Positions 42,161 to 52,635 of a DNA stretch of 64,000 nt are shown in pieces. The position numbers were made by a program, and so were the translations under genes. The stretch is from contig OY757913.1 of assembly GCA_963585895.1 (NCBI GenBank), forward strand, positions 107,256,099-107,320,098, read 5' to 3'. The notes under the pieces are model-generated. The model made no database searches, was not told where the DNA came from, and saw nothing but the letters and a program-made list of their open reading frames with translations. Source of the DNA: Sepioteuthis lessoniana. Taxonomy: Eukaryota; Mollusca; Cephalopoda; Myopsida; Loliginidae. How positions within the stretch are numbered: the stretch's first letter is position 1; each line of letters starts with the position of its first letter.

Positions 42161-42642
42161 ATTTCAACCATTGTAGGTCTTTTATGCTAAATCCCGTTTA
42201 TTCATATATATTAGATATTTATGATTTGCTGATATTTTGTTGATATATATAAACGAGCCTGAGACCATTTTTTGCTCACAGGCAAATGGTTTCAAGTATT
42301 GCTATGTAACAGTGATAATTTTATTATTTTATTCAACATTACTCATTCGTTTACCCAGATTACAATGGTTCCAAGTTTTGAAATATATCACTAAAAAATT
42401 AAATTAGACAGTTCTTTTTTGCTCACCTTTAAATGTTCCAACAGTTCCATTTCTGACTATTCCTTTTAACGTAAGTCATTGGTTTACACGCAGATTAAAT
42501 GTCAAACATTTTATTTGACCCATAGATCGGACCCTATCAGGGGCTACTACTGTGGGTCCGAGTAGAACTGCTTTCCATAGCACTTAAGGGTTCTCCATAT
42601 TCCCTTGAGCCCGGGGCCTGCAGCCTCACCCTCAGATTGTTT
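42161..42642 (-). mobile_element. RPT-A tail, body and head between two LTRs
   Basis: TTTCAACCATTGTAGG (tail), the body variant with CAAATGGTTTCAAGTATTGC, then the head TTTGACCCATAGATCGGACC and CAGCCTCACCCTCAGATTGT. It is cut at 42,643 inside the head. Confidence 0.75.
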
Positions 42643-43254
42643 TGTTGTATAGCTATAATTATAATGATATCAATCAGAACAGTAATACAATACATACACA
42701 AATGCTGATACAAATACAAAACACAGGCGAAAACAGGCAGACTCTGTTGTTTCAGATACAAACGGTTTATAAATTTCTGACTTCGGTTCGTGGCGACACG
42801 AGGAGAGAGACACAATTCTTACTATGCTAACCCCATCCCAACGCGCGGCGCATCTTGTGATGTTTAAGATCTCAATTCCTCTCCGCCGGTCGAGATCCGA
42901 AAAACTTAACCGCCACTGCAACAGTAGAAAACTCAACTCTCTGCTTAAATGGCAGAAACTCAACTCTCTGCCTCTTTGGTCCAATCTCAACTGACTCTTT
43001 TCAAAATCCTTAAATTCTCAGGACCATCTCTTCCGGGCATGACGTCATCATCACACCACTCCCATTTCTTGTCTGGGGGTTTATTATGACAATGGTGATT
43101 GTCATATCCTTTGCGCACGAGCGTAAACTGCACCAATTTGACTATGCACATGGGCTCTTAACCCGAATAGTTCAAAGCCCAACCAAACTGAATGATGAAA
43201 TATAGTTAACGAAAAATGATTAATAAAAAAAAATCATTTCTTAATCATATAACA
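42643..43254 (+). mobile_element. solo LTR-delta, 612 bp, TSD GTTT
   Basis: Begins TGTTGTATAGCTATAA and ends TTAATCATATAACA, flanked by GTTT at 42,639-42,642 and 43,255-43,258. RPT-A head sequence continues across (..CAGATTGTTT | AATGTCATATAC..). Its interior (CCATCCCAACGCGCGGCGCA, ACTCAACTCTCTGC repeated twice, GGCATGACGTCATCATC) differs from LTR-alpha although the ends are alike. It has no recognisable coding frame. Strand is arbitrary. Confidence 0.75.
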
Positions 43255-43345
43255 GTTTAATGTCATATACATGAGACTCGTTCTGGGGTCTTACACCTCA
43301 GCAGATATACAGTCGGTGTAGTCTACAACTCAGCTAACTGATCTA
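43255..43345 (-). mobile_element. RPT-A head, right of LTR-delta
   Basis: AATGTCATATACATGAGACTC and GTCGGTGTAGTCTACAACTC complete the reverse head of the copy that starts at 41,588. Confidence 0.75.

Positions 43346-43346
<1 letters not shown>

Positions 43347-43379
<33 letters not shown>
43347..43379. repeat. (TC)n(TA)n compound microsatellite
   Basis: TC then TA units. Confidence 0.9.
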
Positions 43380-43434
43380 CATGTACTAAACTTTTTTTGT
43401 TGTTTATACCATTCTTAGTTTCATTTACAGTTAT

Positions 43435-43612
43435 TTTCTTATTGGGATATCAACTTTCGTGGGTTATTTAATGCCAAAGATATCCCTGTAAGAGGATAGT
43501 AATGGTACTATCTAATCAATCCCAGGGTGAATAATGGGTTTCATGCCTTTGCTAAGGGTTAGAGTCGAATTCGCATTCCCACGCATTGATCACTTCGTCA
43601 CGGGAACTCCTC
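43435..43612 (-). mobile_element. SINE-4, reverse strand
   Basis: The tail GGGATATCAACTTTCGTGGG..TTAATGCC leads the reverse body (GGGTGAATAATGGGTTTCAT) and the B-box reverse GAGTCGAATTCGC. The head is degraded. Confidence 0.6.
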
Positions 43613-44704
43613 ACTTACTAACCCTGCCTTCTAATGTTATTCCTCCGATATTTGGCTAGACAACTGACAATTTGGTGTACCTCTCCGAAGAAAAGTTACG
43701 GAATTAACATACTCAGATGTTCATTTATTTTTTTAGCAGTAAATAAACTAATAACAGATTAGACGCATTTATTTTTATTTATTAGATGAATATCCCAGTT
43801 TCATAAAATATTCCTTAAATTATTGAATTAAATATTGCTTTAAATCATCTAAATTAGTGCCAGTGTGAAGTCGTCACGGAGAGAGCTACTGTGCTAAGCG
43901 CCATTTAAGCTGGGTTTGTTTTTTTTTATAGCTAATTTTCTTTCTTATTGAGCAATGTGCATCAAGTTTTGATTTCCTACTTTAAGGGATTGTTCATTGG
44001 AACTTTTGACCACTCCCTGTAGGTCACGTCCGACGTAACCAGTCGCTGAGGTCGTAGGAAATAAGGAAGGTCATCATATTACATTTCTTACTGAAGGAAT
44101 CGAACATTTGATCATGATTCAGTCCTAAACAAAAGAATATCTCAAACTACTTTTTTTAAACTTTTTTTTTCTTAAAATAGTTAATTTTATCTTCCGGTGA
44201 GGAATGTAAATCAATTTTTTTTTCTGTTTTTTTTTTGTTTTTTTTTTCTTTTGCAACCCAAGAAGAACAAATTCGTTAGCGGTTTTTATTTCCTTAATTG
44301 GTCATTACTCACAGAATTTGACCGACAGCCCATGTCCCTACCCCTGCGTGTTTTGCAAAGAGACCTCTAATTGACCAATATGCTAATAATGTGAAGAAGG
44401 TAGTTTCACTTTAAAAGATTTCGAATGGGAATTGATAGGCTTTTGACGAGAGTTTATGTTAATTTTTGGAATGGTAGGGGGAATTGATTAAAAGAAATTG
44501 TCCAAGAAGTTGATCGAAAAAAGCATGGAATGGAATCGTCCTTCCAATTGGCCCAACTGGCAAGATAATCGACCAATCCTTTTGTTTGAATTCACCGGAC
44601 AGAAATTGCGATTTTTTGGCATCGGGCAGTTTCAATTACTTTGGCTAATTTGATTTGCTTTGCAAAATCAATGATGAGTTTCAGCGTTAATTATCTCTCT
44701 CTCA

Positions 44705-44787
<83 letters not shown>

Positions 44788-45036
44788 TCTCTCGCTCGCT
44801 TGCTCGCTCGTTTAATTTGTACGTTTCGAATTTTTATTGGCTAATTTTGTCTTTCTCTTTTACTTGCATTTTTTCTTCTTTTTTTTTTGTCCTTTAGACA
44901 GTTTCAAATTATACTAAGTTTCTCACACGTCATTTTTTATCAACTACTTCTTTTGTAAAACTTATACCTTTTTATAAAATCCTCAGTGATAAAACTGCTT
45001 TTTGTTTTAGCTATTTTTAGTTAGCACATTGTCAAC
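43613..45036. other. no recognised gene; long (TC)n(CA)n tract
   Basis: (TC)n then (CA)n at about 44,694-44,783. T-runs occur near 44,160 and 44,215-44,250. The sequence around 44,320-44,660 is of normal complexity, with no repeat partner and no ORF. Confidence 0.45.
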
Positions 45037-45039
45037 GAA

Positions 45040-45345
45040 CATCATCATCACCATCATCATCATTATGATTTTAACTTTGTGAGTTTTTAACTGAATTCTT
45101 AGTGACTGCAAGTCACCACAGGGTGTTTTCGAGTATTTCTGCAGCTCTTAACAATGTTGTTTAGAGGAACGCTATTTTTCCTCAGATTCCCGGTTCTTCC
45201 AAGCTGTTTTCTTGGCATTTAGGGATCGTTCCAAGGATACCTACTACTAATGGTATTACTGTCACTCTCTTCTTCCACAACTTTTTCAAGCACTTTAGAA
45301 AGATCAAGTATTTGTCTATCTTTTCGTTTCCTTTTATTTTATTAA
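45040..45345 (-). mobile_element. LINE 3' end with (ATG)n terminus, reverse strand
   Basis: Starts with reverse (ATG)n/(GTG) (CATCATCATCACCATCATCA). The reverse frame contains KDRQILDLSKV, then TVIPL-like and GILGTIPK-like blocks in shifted frames. This is a decayed R2-like C-terminus related to 25.5 and 38.3 kb but with a different 3' repeat. Confidence 0.55.
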
Positions 45346-45369
45346 AAAAAATTTTTTTTCACACTATGG

Positions 45370-45598
45370 TCCGCTGAAACAGCAACTTAGATGACAAGAT
45401 TCTTGGTAAGGAGGCTGAAAAATTTGCAATTCGAAAGACGTGCTGAGATCATCCAAATTGCAGCACTGTTGAGATCGACCGGAATACTGAGTAGAGTCCT
45501 GGAGACCTGAGGAGATTTTCTGTTTCTCAAACTCCAGTGAAAGATCAGCTTTAGCTGATGTGAAAATTTCTCAAAGGCGTAAAATAATAATCTATTAT
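45370..45598 (+). mobile_element. R2-like LINE 3' end, forward strand
   Basis: GAGATCATCCAAATTGCAGC (EIIQIA) and AGAGTCCTGGAGACCTGAGG, ending GGCGTAAAATAATAATC. It faces the reverse copy at 45,040-45,345, giving a divergent pair ~25 bp apart. Confidence 0.7.
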
Positions 45599-45744
45599 CA
45601 TTAACTTTTATTGGATTTTGGTAAATATTTTTTCCTATGTGGGTAGAACAATGTTTATCAAATCGGAAAATAAAATTTTCAAGCCGAGTATAAATTCCCG
45701 TCGTCACTTTGTAATAATACTTTAAGAAAGACATAAATAAATCC

Positions 45745-45870
45745 CTAATCCCCTTGCAAAGGTATGAGTAAAATAGTGAGCGATATTGGGCTGTCTCACC
45801 TTGTTAATGCAACCAGTCTAGGTGAATAACAAATAAGAGTTTTAAACCGGAAGTAGCTCAAAAACTATGT
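45745..45870 (+). mobile_element. SINE-1 fragment, diverged
   Basis: CCCCTTGCAAAGGTATGAG, GGGCTGTCTCACCTTGTTAA and CAACCAGTCTAGGTGAA follow the SINE-1 order. Confidence 0.5.
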
Positions 45871-45879
45871 ATTATTTAA

Positions 45880-46400
45880 TGCAGACATTTGGTACACAGT
45901 TATTCGGTCAAAAGTATTCCTATCTAAATCTAATAATATATACGTAATTGTTTCAAGTAAATTACTATCATTCTTAATTATAATTTATGTGTCATGTTAT
46001 GACATTAAACAAATTGATGGTGAGGCTCCTGCCCTGGAGCTTTGGGGAATGTAGAGTACTCTTTCATTGCTATTACTCCCAGGTCCACTTTGACCCGGAA
46101 TGGTAACACCTGATAGGGTCCTATCGATGGGTCAAACAGAAATGTTTGACATTTAAACTATGTTTAAATGACTTGAATTAAATTGAATTGTTAGAAATAG
46201 AACTGTTTGATCATTTAACTGTGTGCAAACAAATGAACAGTGTTAAATGGAATAGATTGTACTAAAGAGCAATGCTTTCTTAATTTTGCGCAAACAAATC
46301 ATGAACAGTAAATAGAATTATTCTTATCAGATAAAACACTTGAAACCATTTAACTGTGTGCAAAAAAATGAGTTCACAGTCGTTTAAAAGTGTAATCACC
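45880..46400 (+). mobile_element. RPT-A, forward strand, head and body
   Basis: From about 46,008: GATGGTGAGGCTCCTGCCCT, GGAGTACT-type block, CCCAGGTCCACTTTGACCC and GATAGGGTCCTATCGATGGG, then body subrepeats with CATTTAACTGTGTGCAAACA. No hairpin tail is present before SINE-2. Confidence 0.7.
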
Positions 46401-46436
46401 AAAATGTGTCTAAAAATTATATAGCTTTAAAGTACC

Positions 46437-46628
46437 GGCCCATTGACATAATGGTTAGAGTGTTCGCCAATGGCTCGTGAGGTCGGGGTTTAATACCAAG
46501 TTGATTTCTACCAAAGATTAGAAAAATAGTACTTGATGCCCTCTTGCTTGATACTCAGCAATATAATGTATAGATTAATGGCAAGTGGAGCAATCCAGGG
46601 GAAATGAGTGGTGCCCTCTCCTAGACCT
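46437..46628 (+). mobile_element. SINE-2 (outer), left part
   Basis: Head GGCCCATTGACATAATGGTTA and body to CCTAGACCTCGGTGCAAT, where a second SINE-2 enters in the opposite orientation. Confidence 0.8.
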
Positions 46629-46895
46629 CGGTGCAATAAAAGTTGGCGACCGTAGTCGAGGGTGAACCGAAGGCTCCCTTTTCGGTAGCTACTACACCAA
46701 GGTGTAAGGGAGGGGGATACTCCTTTCCTTGGATTGCTCCACTTTACCCTTGATCTGTACCTTATAATGCTGAGCAAGGAGGCACCAAGTACCATTTTTT
46801 GAGTCTTTGGTATGACTCGACCTGTGATTGAACCCCAGTCTCAAAGACCATTGGTGAACACTCTAATCATCATGCCAATAGCTATTGAAAATGGC
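46629..46895 (-). mobile_element. SINE-2 (inner), reverse strand, nested in SINE-2
   Basis: Full-length reverse copy from AAGTTGGCGACCGTAGTCGA to GAACACTCTAATCATCATGCC. CAATA-like bases on both sides may be a short duplication. The outer copy resumes with AGCTATTGAAAATGGCAGCC. Confidence 0.8.
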
Positions 46896-46936
46896 AGCCT
46901 TCGGGCTGCTGTCGACTACGGTTGGCTAACTGACTA
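46896..46936 (+). mobile_element. SINE-2 (outer), right part
   Basis: AGCTATTGAAAATGGCAGCC, TTCGGGCTGCTGTCGACTAC and GGTTGGCTAAC complete the outer copy. Confidence 0.75.
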
Positions 46937-46939
46937 TAT

Positions 46940-47003
46940 GTAAAGATGATTTGGCATTAAATAACCTACAATGGTTGATATGCCATTAACCCCAACCAAA
47001 CTG
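46940..47003 (+). repeat. single RPT-A tail unit
   Basis: GATTTGGCATTAAATAACC, TACAATGGTTGATATGCCAT and CCCAACCAAAC. The hairpin is intact. Confidence 0.75.
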
Positions 47004-47004
47004 A

Positions 47005-47285
47005 TAATAATTGTTGGTCCACATACATTTATATGGTATCAAGTATTCCTTTTGCATACAAATAACTTATACATAGTTATAGTTTCAAGGGTTACTGTCG
47101 AATACAAATACGATTCATAGAGATTTACTGTTGCTATAGATGGAAGCCTAACATGTAGTACCGTTCCGGGACAGCGAAGACCTAGGAGTCATTGCAATGA
47201 AGTGGGTACTGCCCATTCCCCAGAGATTCTAAACTGGAGCATTTACAGCTCACAGTTTAGTGTCATACCCGAGAACTGCACTTGT
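47005..47285 (-). mobile_element. RPT-A body and head, reverse strand
   Basis: Body-variant ATGGTATCAAGTATTCC precedes the head ACCTAGGAGTCATTGCAATG and TTTAGTGTCATACCCGAGA. Confidence 0.65.
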
Positions 47286-47347
47286 TTTTTGTTTTTGTTT
47301 TTGGTGGGGTTCGTTTACTCGTCCATAGAGCATCGAATCAACGTACT

Positions 47348-47369
47348 ATAGGACACACCAACAGGCATT
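47348..47369. repeat. 22-bp target-site duplication, left copy
   Basis: ATAGGACACACCAACAGGCA plus TT, repeated exactly at 51,063-51,084. It brackets the RTE element. Confidence 0.93.
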
Positions 47370-48086
47370 GTAGTTTAACACGTGCTAAGACGAACCCATA
47401 AAAGAAAGATGGACTTCTCCTCTCTTTCTCTCTCTTTCTCTCTCTGTCAACCCCCCTCGATGACCATGATATAGGAGTGGAATTTTTATATAAATGCTAT
47501 TAAAATTAGTAATAATTCAATCGCGCATTTGTTAAAATAGTATTCATACGTTGGAAGTGATTCCGTTTCCAGAAGTGTTTTCACAGAGGTCAGGAAATTT
47601 ATTCTACTAAACTGTTCATTTAAAAATGCACATACTTAATTTAAAATAATTATGTGTCAAGTCTCTACTATATTGTGTTCTTAAATGAGGAATATAGTGT
47701 ATTTCATATATGTATATTTGTTTAGCAGTAAAAAAAATATATATATAACGACCCTGGTCGAATGCTTTAGTATACAGGGCAAATTGGAATAGAACCTTTT
47801 CTAAGGATTAGAAGTCTGTTTGTCCTCCCTCATAGCAGTAAAAAAAAAAAAAAAAAGGTAAAAGGGGTTGTTTTTTTGGGGGGGGTCCTTTTTTTTTACA
47901 CGTACACATGGGAAACAGCATGATGTACGTGAAGGTATTCGAATGCGCAATGCCTAACATTTCCTGAACGTGTGAGCCATGCGGCTTAATGCTCAGGATT
48001 GTCAGTTCGATCGGGGAACTACTGCTGCTCATCTATAAGAGTGGCTTCTATAGATGAGAATAAAAACAGCCATCGAAAGATAACCA

Positions 48087-49717
48087 TGACTCGTACTCAA
48101 ACCACATACATAAACCGCATCACTCTTCGCGCGGGTAAAAAGGGGGCGCGTCCTGCTGAGGTTGGAGCCCTGGCCTCAGTGTTCGAAAAATCAGCTACAG
48201 AGCTCAAACAAAAACTACTAAAATGCAAACAAACAATACAGATAGCGACATTTAACGTTAGAACCCTAAATAGAATAGGTCAACTATCAGAGCTAACTGC
48301 ATCAGCCGTAGAACATAAGAGAGACGTAATCTGCATACAAGAACACCGATGCACGCACACTAAATATCACGAAACTGGAAATGGATGAGTGCTGGTGACT
48401 ATATCGGCATGGAAAAACTCTGTCAATGCATCAGTAGGAGGTGTAGGACCAAGAGCGTTAAAAACACTAAATAGCATTGAGAGAATACAACCTAGGATGA
48501 TGGCTGCAACGTTTAATGGCAACCCCAAAGCAACAATTATCTCCTGCTACAGCCCTACCAATGTTAGCGAAGAAACCGAACTAGTCACCTTCTACGAAGA
48601 GCTATCCTCCCTAGTACGTAGCATTCCGAAACACAACCTGCTAGTCATTGGCGGAGATATGAATGCACAAATCGGGAAAAACAGAAACAACAAATACAGC
48701 CTACACAACACGTCAAACAGGAATGGACAACATCTAATTGATTTCATGATAGAAAATAGATTAACATGCCTCAATACAAACTTTCAAAAAAGGGAGGGAA
48801 AATTATGGACCTACACATATGCGAATAATAGTAAAGCACAGATAGACTACGTCTTTATAAACAGGAAATGGAAAAATAGTGCGATGAATTGCGAGGCATA
48901 CTCCTCTTTTGAGGGTGTGTCCTCCGATCATCGAATAGTTACGGCCAAAGTACGACTAAGCCTACGAAAAAACGCCACTCGAAAAGCGACAACCAAGCAC
49001 TGGGCCCTACTTCATAACAGAGATATTAGAGACAAATATGCACTAGAATTAAAAAACAGATTCGAAGCACTACAAGAGAAGACAGAAAAAGGTACCCAAA
49101 AGGACGAATATGAAAATTTTGTAGAAGCACACCTTGAGGCGGCATCAAAGTGTATTCCAACAAAACCTAGAACTAAATATAGAGTCCCTTGGGAAACGCT
49201 AGCGGTTAGAGAAAAACGTGTACTCATGAAAACTGCCTCCAAAAGCTATCGGAAGAACCCAACAAACACAAATGCTCGAAAACTAGAAAAGGCGCAATAT
49301 CAATTAGCAGGAATATATCTAAAAGAACAGGCAGAATACATACAAATTCAGATAGATAAGATTAAATACTCGATAGACAGGATAGCCTGGCAAACAATAA
49401 ACGAAGTAAGTAGAAGGAAGAGCACAGCCAAAGCAAAATTGAAAGCTGCAAGCCAACAAGAAAGAGTAAAACTGTACGAACAGCATTTCAAAAATCTACT
49501 AGGAAACCCACCGAAAATAACGGATGAACCGAACACCAGAATTATCAGTAAGCAATTAGACATTAAACTAGGTCCTTTCACCAAAGAAGAACTCGACTCA
49601 GTTCTTAGAAGAATTAAAAATAGGAAACCTGCAGGGCTAGACGAGATTCCCCCAGAAGTGTGGAAGACTAGAAAATGCTCCGGCAATGCAACGCATTCTA
49701 TAGTCAAAATAGGATAG
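48087..49717 (+). pseudogene. RTE ORF, endonuclease and start of reverse transcriptase, one stop
   Basis: The endonuclease motifs are in order: IATFNVRTLN (catalytic Asn), ICIQEHR (catalytic Glu), VIGGDMNAQIG (Asp and Asn) and SSDHRIV (the terminal SDH). An in-frame TGA at 48,386-48,388 splits the domain between the second and third motifs, where relatives have Trp, so this is a point nonsense change. A linker follows, and then the first RT motif RRIKNRKPAGLDEIPPEVW near 49,610-49,665. The frame is then lost to a shift and RT continues in the frame that opens at 49,675. The natural start is probably ATG at 48,087 (MTRTQTTYINRITLR). Confidence 0.88.
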
Positions 49718-50244
49718 AAAGATGGATGAAGGGATGCATTCTTCCTTTCCCTAAAAAAGGCGACCTCGGACTAGCCAAGAACTACCGAGGGATAACATTT
49801 ACATCCATAGCAGCCAAAATCTACAATGCCCTGCTACGAAACCGCATAGAACCCAAAATAGACAACATCCTTAGGAAAAACCAAAATGGCTTCCGGAGAA
49901 ATAGATCCACAACCTCACAAATACTGACCATCCGTAGAATCCTTGAAGGCGTTCGGGCAAAAAACCTTCAGGCGACATTACTATTTGTCGACTTTACCAA
50001 GGCCTTCGATTCCATACACAGAGGGAAGATGGAGCAAACCCTACTAGCATACGGCCTACCAAAAGAAACCGTAGCAGCGATAATGATTCTCTACAGAAAC
50101 ACCAAAGTGAAAGTACGTTCACCAGATGGAGACACGGAATACTTCGACATTGTTGCAGGAGTACTACAAGGAGACACGCTAGCCCCGTACCTCTTTATCA
50201 TCTGTCGAGACTACGTGCTTAGAACTTCGATCGAGAAAATCTGA
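49675..50244 (+). pseudogene. RTE ORF, reverse transcriptase fingers and palm
   Basis: Carries WMKGCILPFPKKGD, YRGITFTSIAAKIY, QNGFRRNRSTTSQI, FVDFTKAFDSIHR (motif A, with the first catalytic Asp) and AGVLQGDTLAPYLFI (motif B). It ends at TGA after RTSIEKI, where the open copy at 35.5 kb continues. A second stop (RRSK-stop) and a 1-bp deletion lie just beyond. Confidence 0.88.
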
Positions 50245-50279
50245 GAGAATGGCTTTGAGCTGACTAAGAGAAGAAGCAA

Positions 50280-50588
50280 ATGATACCCGCAAAAACAATC
50301 ACGGACGCCGACTACGCTGATGACTTGGCGTTACTGGCGAATACGCCTAATCAAGCAGAGACACTGCTGCATAGTCTGGAACGAGCCGCAATTGGCATTG
50401 GCCTCCATGTCAATGCACACAAAACTGAATATATGTGTTACAACCAAACGGGCAACATTGCCACACTAGACGGAGCCTCTCAGAAACTAGTGGACAAATT
50501 CACCTACCTAGGAAGTAGCGTCTCATCAACCGAAAAAGACATCGACACACGACTGATGCAGGCATGGACGGCTATCGATAGGCTCTAG
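50280..50588 (+). pseudogene. RTE ORF, RT catalytic YADD segment
   Basis: Frame resumes as TITDADYADDLALLAN, with the YADD catalytic pair intact, followed by NADKTE-like HVNAHKTEYMCYNQ and LVDKFTYLGSSVSSTEKD. It ends in a TAG where the open copy has Ser (AIDRL-stop). Confidence 0.88.
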
Positions 50589-50643
50589 ATCATATGGAAA
50601 TCAGACCTAACCGATAAAATGAAACGCAGTTTCTTCCAGGCTT

Positions 50644-51054
50644 GTGTCGATACTACTATATGGATGCACTATATGGACGCTAACTAAACGGCTGGAGAAG
50701 AAACTAGATGGAAATTACACAAGAATGTTGAGAGCAGTATTGAACAAGTCCTGGCGACAACACCCCACGAGACACCAACTATACGTACACTTGCCCCCCA
50801 TCACGAAAACTATACAAGTTAGACGAACCAGACACGCGGGACACTGCTGGAGAAGCAAGGACGAGCTCATAAGTGATGTGCTCCTGTGGACCCCCAAACA
50901 TGGCCGTGCAAAGGCGGGACGACCAGCTCGAACTTTCATACAGCAACTATGTGAGGACACAGGATGTAACCCTGAAGACCTGCCGGAGGCGATGAATGAT
51001 AGGGAGAAATGGCGAGAGAGGGTCTGGGATATCCGTGCTGGCGGCACGACATGA
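50644..51054 (+). pseudogene. RTE ORF, C-terminal segment
   Basis: Entered after a ~5-bp deletion (a GCGGT equivalent is missing near 50,642). It encodes SILLYGCTIWTLTKRLEKK, LDGNYTRMLRAVLNKSW, RRTRHAGHCWRSKDELISD, GRPARTFIQQLCEDTGC and the final AGGTT-stop. The (ATG)n follows at once. Confidence 0.88.
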
Positions 51055-51062
51055 TGATGATG

Positions 51063-51084
51063 ATAGGACACACCAACAGGCATT
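51063..51084. repeat. 22-bp target-site duplication, right copy
   Basis: Identical to 47,348-47,369. Confidence 0.93.
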
Positions 51085-51407
51085 AAATAAATGTGGTTTC
51101 AAGTGATCTAATCTATGTGATACGTTGGTACCAGCATTCAAATAATTTCACGAAAATGTCGAATTCATTGTTTACAATTACCCGTAGAGCCATTGCTCTT
51201 CTTTTTTTATTTTATTTTTTAAACATTCGTGGCAATATTAAATGAAACTGCATATGTTGATTAGTATTTAGTTTCTTTATATATTCCGAACTTCAATTCC
51301 GGCTGGGAAATCTTTATTTCTCTATATTTATTGCCTAAATCTAAAACTATTATTTAAAAATAGAGAGTTTGGTAACGTTTTGCAGTTCATTAGATAACTT
51401 TCCATCA
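51085..51407. other. no recognised feature
   Basis: AT-rich spacer between the near-complete RTE element and a second, reverse RTE tail. Confidence 0.4.
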
Positions 51408-52036
51408 TCATCATCATCATGTCGTGCCGCCAGCACGGATATCCCTGACCCTCTCTCGCCACTCCTCCCTATCGTTCATCACTTCTGGTAGGTCCTCAGG
51501 GCTACATCCGGTATCCTCACTGAGCTGCTGTATGTAGGATCGAGCTGGTCGTCCTACCTTTGCTCGGCCATATGAGGTGGGGCATAGGAGAACATCACTT
51601 TTGAACTCATCCCTGCTTCTCCATCAGTGTCCTGCATGTCAGGTTCGTCTCTTTTTAATAGTTTTCGTGATGGGAGGTAGGTGGCCGTACAGTTGGTGCT
51701 TTGTGGGGTGTTGCCTCCAGGACTTGTTCAAAGTTGCTCGCAGCATTCTTGTGTAATTGCCGTCAAGCTTTTTCTCCATCCGTTTAGTTAGCGTCCATGT
51801 AGTGCATTCATATAGCAGTATCGACATAACCGCTGCTTGAAAGAAACTGCGTTTCATTTTATCCGTCAGGTCTGACTTCCATATGACCGATAGACTATCA
51901 GTAGCTGCCCATGCCTTTGTTAGCCGTGTGTCGATGTCTTTTTCGGTTGATGAGACACTGCTTCCTAGGTAGGTGAATTTGTCTACTAGTTTCAGAGAAC
52001 TACTACCCTGTGTGGAAATGTCGCCTGACAGCATAT
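51408..52036 (-). mobile_element. RTE-type LINE, 5'-truncated, reverse strand
   Basis: Reverse (ATG)n CATCATCATCATCATGTCG, then the C-terminal segment and, in frame over ~130 codons, SLKLVDKFTYLGSSVSSTEK..KSWRQHPTKHQLYGHLPPIT. It is truncated 5' just after the YADD region and frameshifted at KKRRT. Another stop-free stretch is short. It is opposite in orientation to the near-complete copy ~350 bp away. Confidence 0.88.
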
Positions 52037-52205
52037 CAAATATTAAGGTATTTTTCTGGTTGGAGTTTATGCGTGGAGAAGGATTCAGAGTCCGAAGGGT
52101 GATTAGATTTCTTTATAAAATCCTTCAGAAAATCTAAGCAAATGCAATTCACATATTAAAACTCACTAAATCAAAATACTGCCAATATTTTTTCCGCTTA
52201 TTTTG

Positions 52206-52339
52206 TACCGGATATGGGCATTACGGTTAGAGTGTTCGCCAATCGCCCGGAGACCTGGGACTGAACCCAGGTCGAGTCAAACCAAACTCAAAAATGGTAA
52301 TTGATGACGCCTTGTTTAACACTCAGCATTATAAGGTAA
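52206..52339 (+). mobile_element. SINE-2 left part, split by SINE-1
   Basis: Head GGATATGGGCATTACGGTTA and B-box region CTGAACCCAGGTCGAGTC. The body runs to CACTCAGCATTATAAGG, where SINE-1 enters. Confidence 0.85.
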
Positions 52340-52635
52340 AGAGGTGCCCGTGGTGTAATGGTTATCGTCGTAGGGGAATGGACACGGCGACACGAGTTCA
52401 AATCCTGCACGAGACTGATTGCATTTCACATATCACTAATACCCTTGGGAAAGGTATGAATCCAATTATCCTCCCTCCAGCTATTGGTAAATAGTAGGGC
52501 AGACTAGGTTCTTCAGCCTTGGTGAGGCAACTAGTCTAGGAGAAGGAAAACTCTGAATTCAAACCTGTTAAACTCCGCTTAAAATCACTGACCATGTGTC
52601 ATATCCTGCCTGAGCGGAGGGGTTGGGTAAATATG
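52340..52635 (+). mobile_element. SINE-1 nested in SINE-2, 12-bp TSD
   Basis: Full-length, from AGGTGCCCGTGGTGTAATGG to GCGGAGGGGTTGGGTAAATATG. ATTATAAGGTAA flanks it at 52,328-52,339 and 52,636-52,647. SINE-1 is younger than this SINE-2. Confidence 0.93.

Larger units (their letters stand above)
47370..51062 (+). mobile_element. near-complete RTE-type LINE, ~3.7 kb
   Basis: This is the only autonomous-type element here with both ends defined, by a perfect 22-bp duplication. It has ~700 bp before the first recognisable coding sequence, then one polyprotein. An apurinic/apyrimidinic-type endonuclease comes first, then a reverse transcriptase, then a Cys/His/Arg-rich tail. The 3' end is ATGATGATGATG, the repeat tail typical of RTE elements. 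I assign the RTE clade from domain order and tail, not from a phylogeny. It is disabled by at least two stops, two frameshifts and a ~5-bp deletion. The 5' ~590 bp are AT-rich with T/G runs and may include extra non-RTE sequence. Confidence 0.9.
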
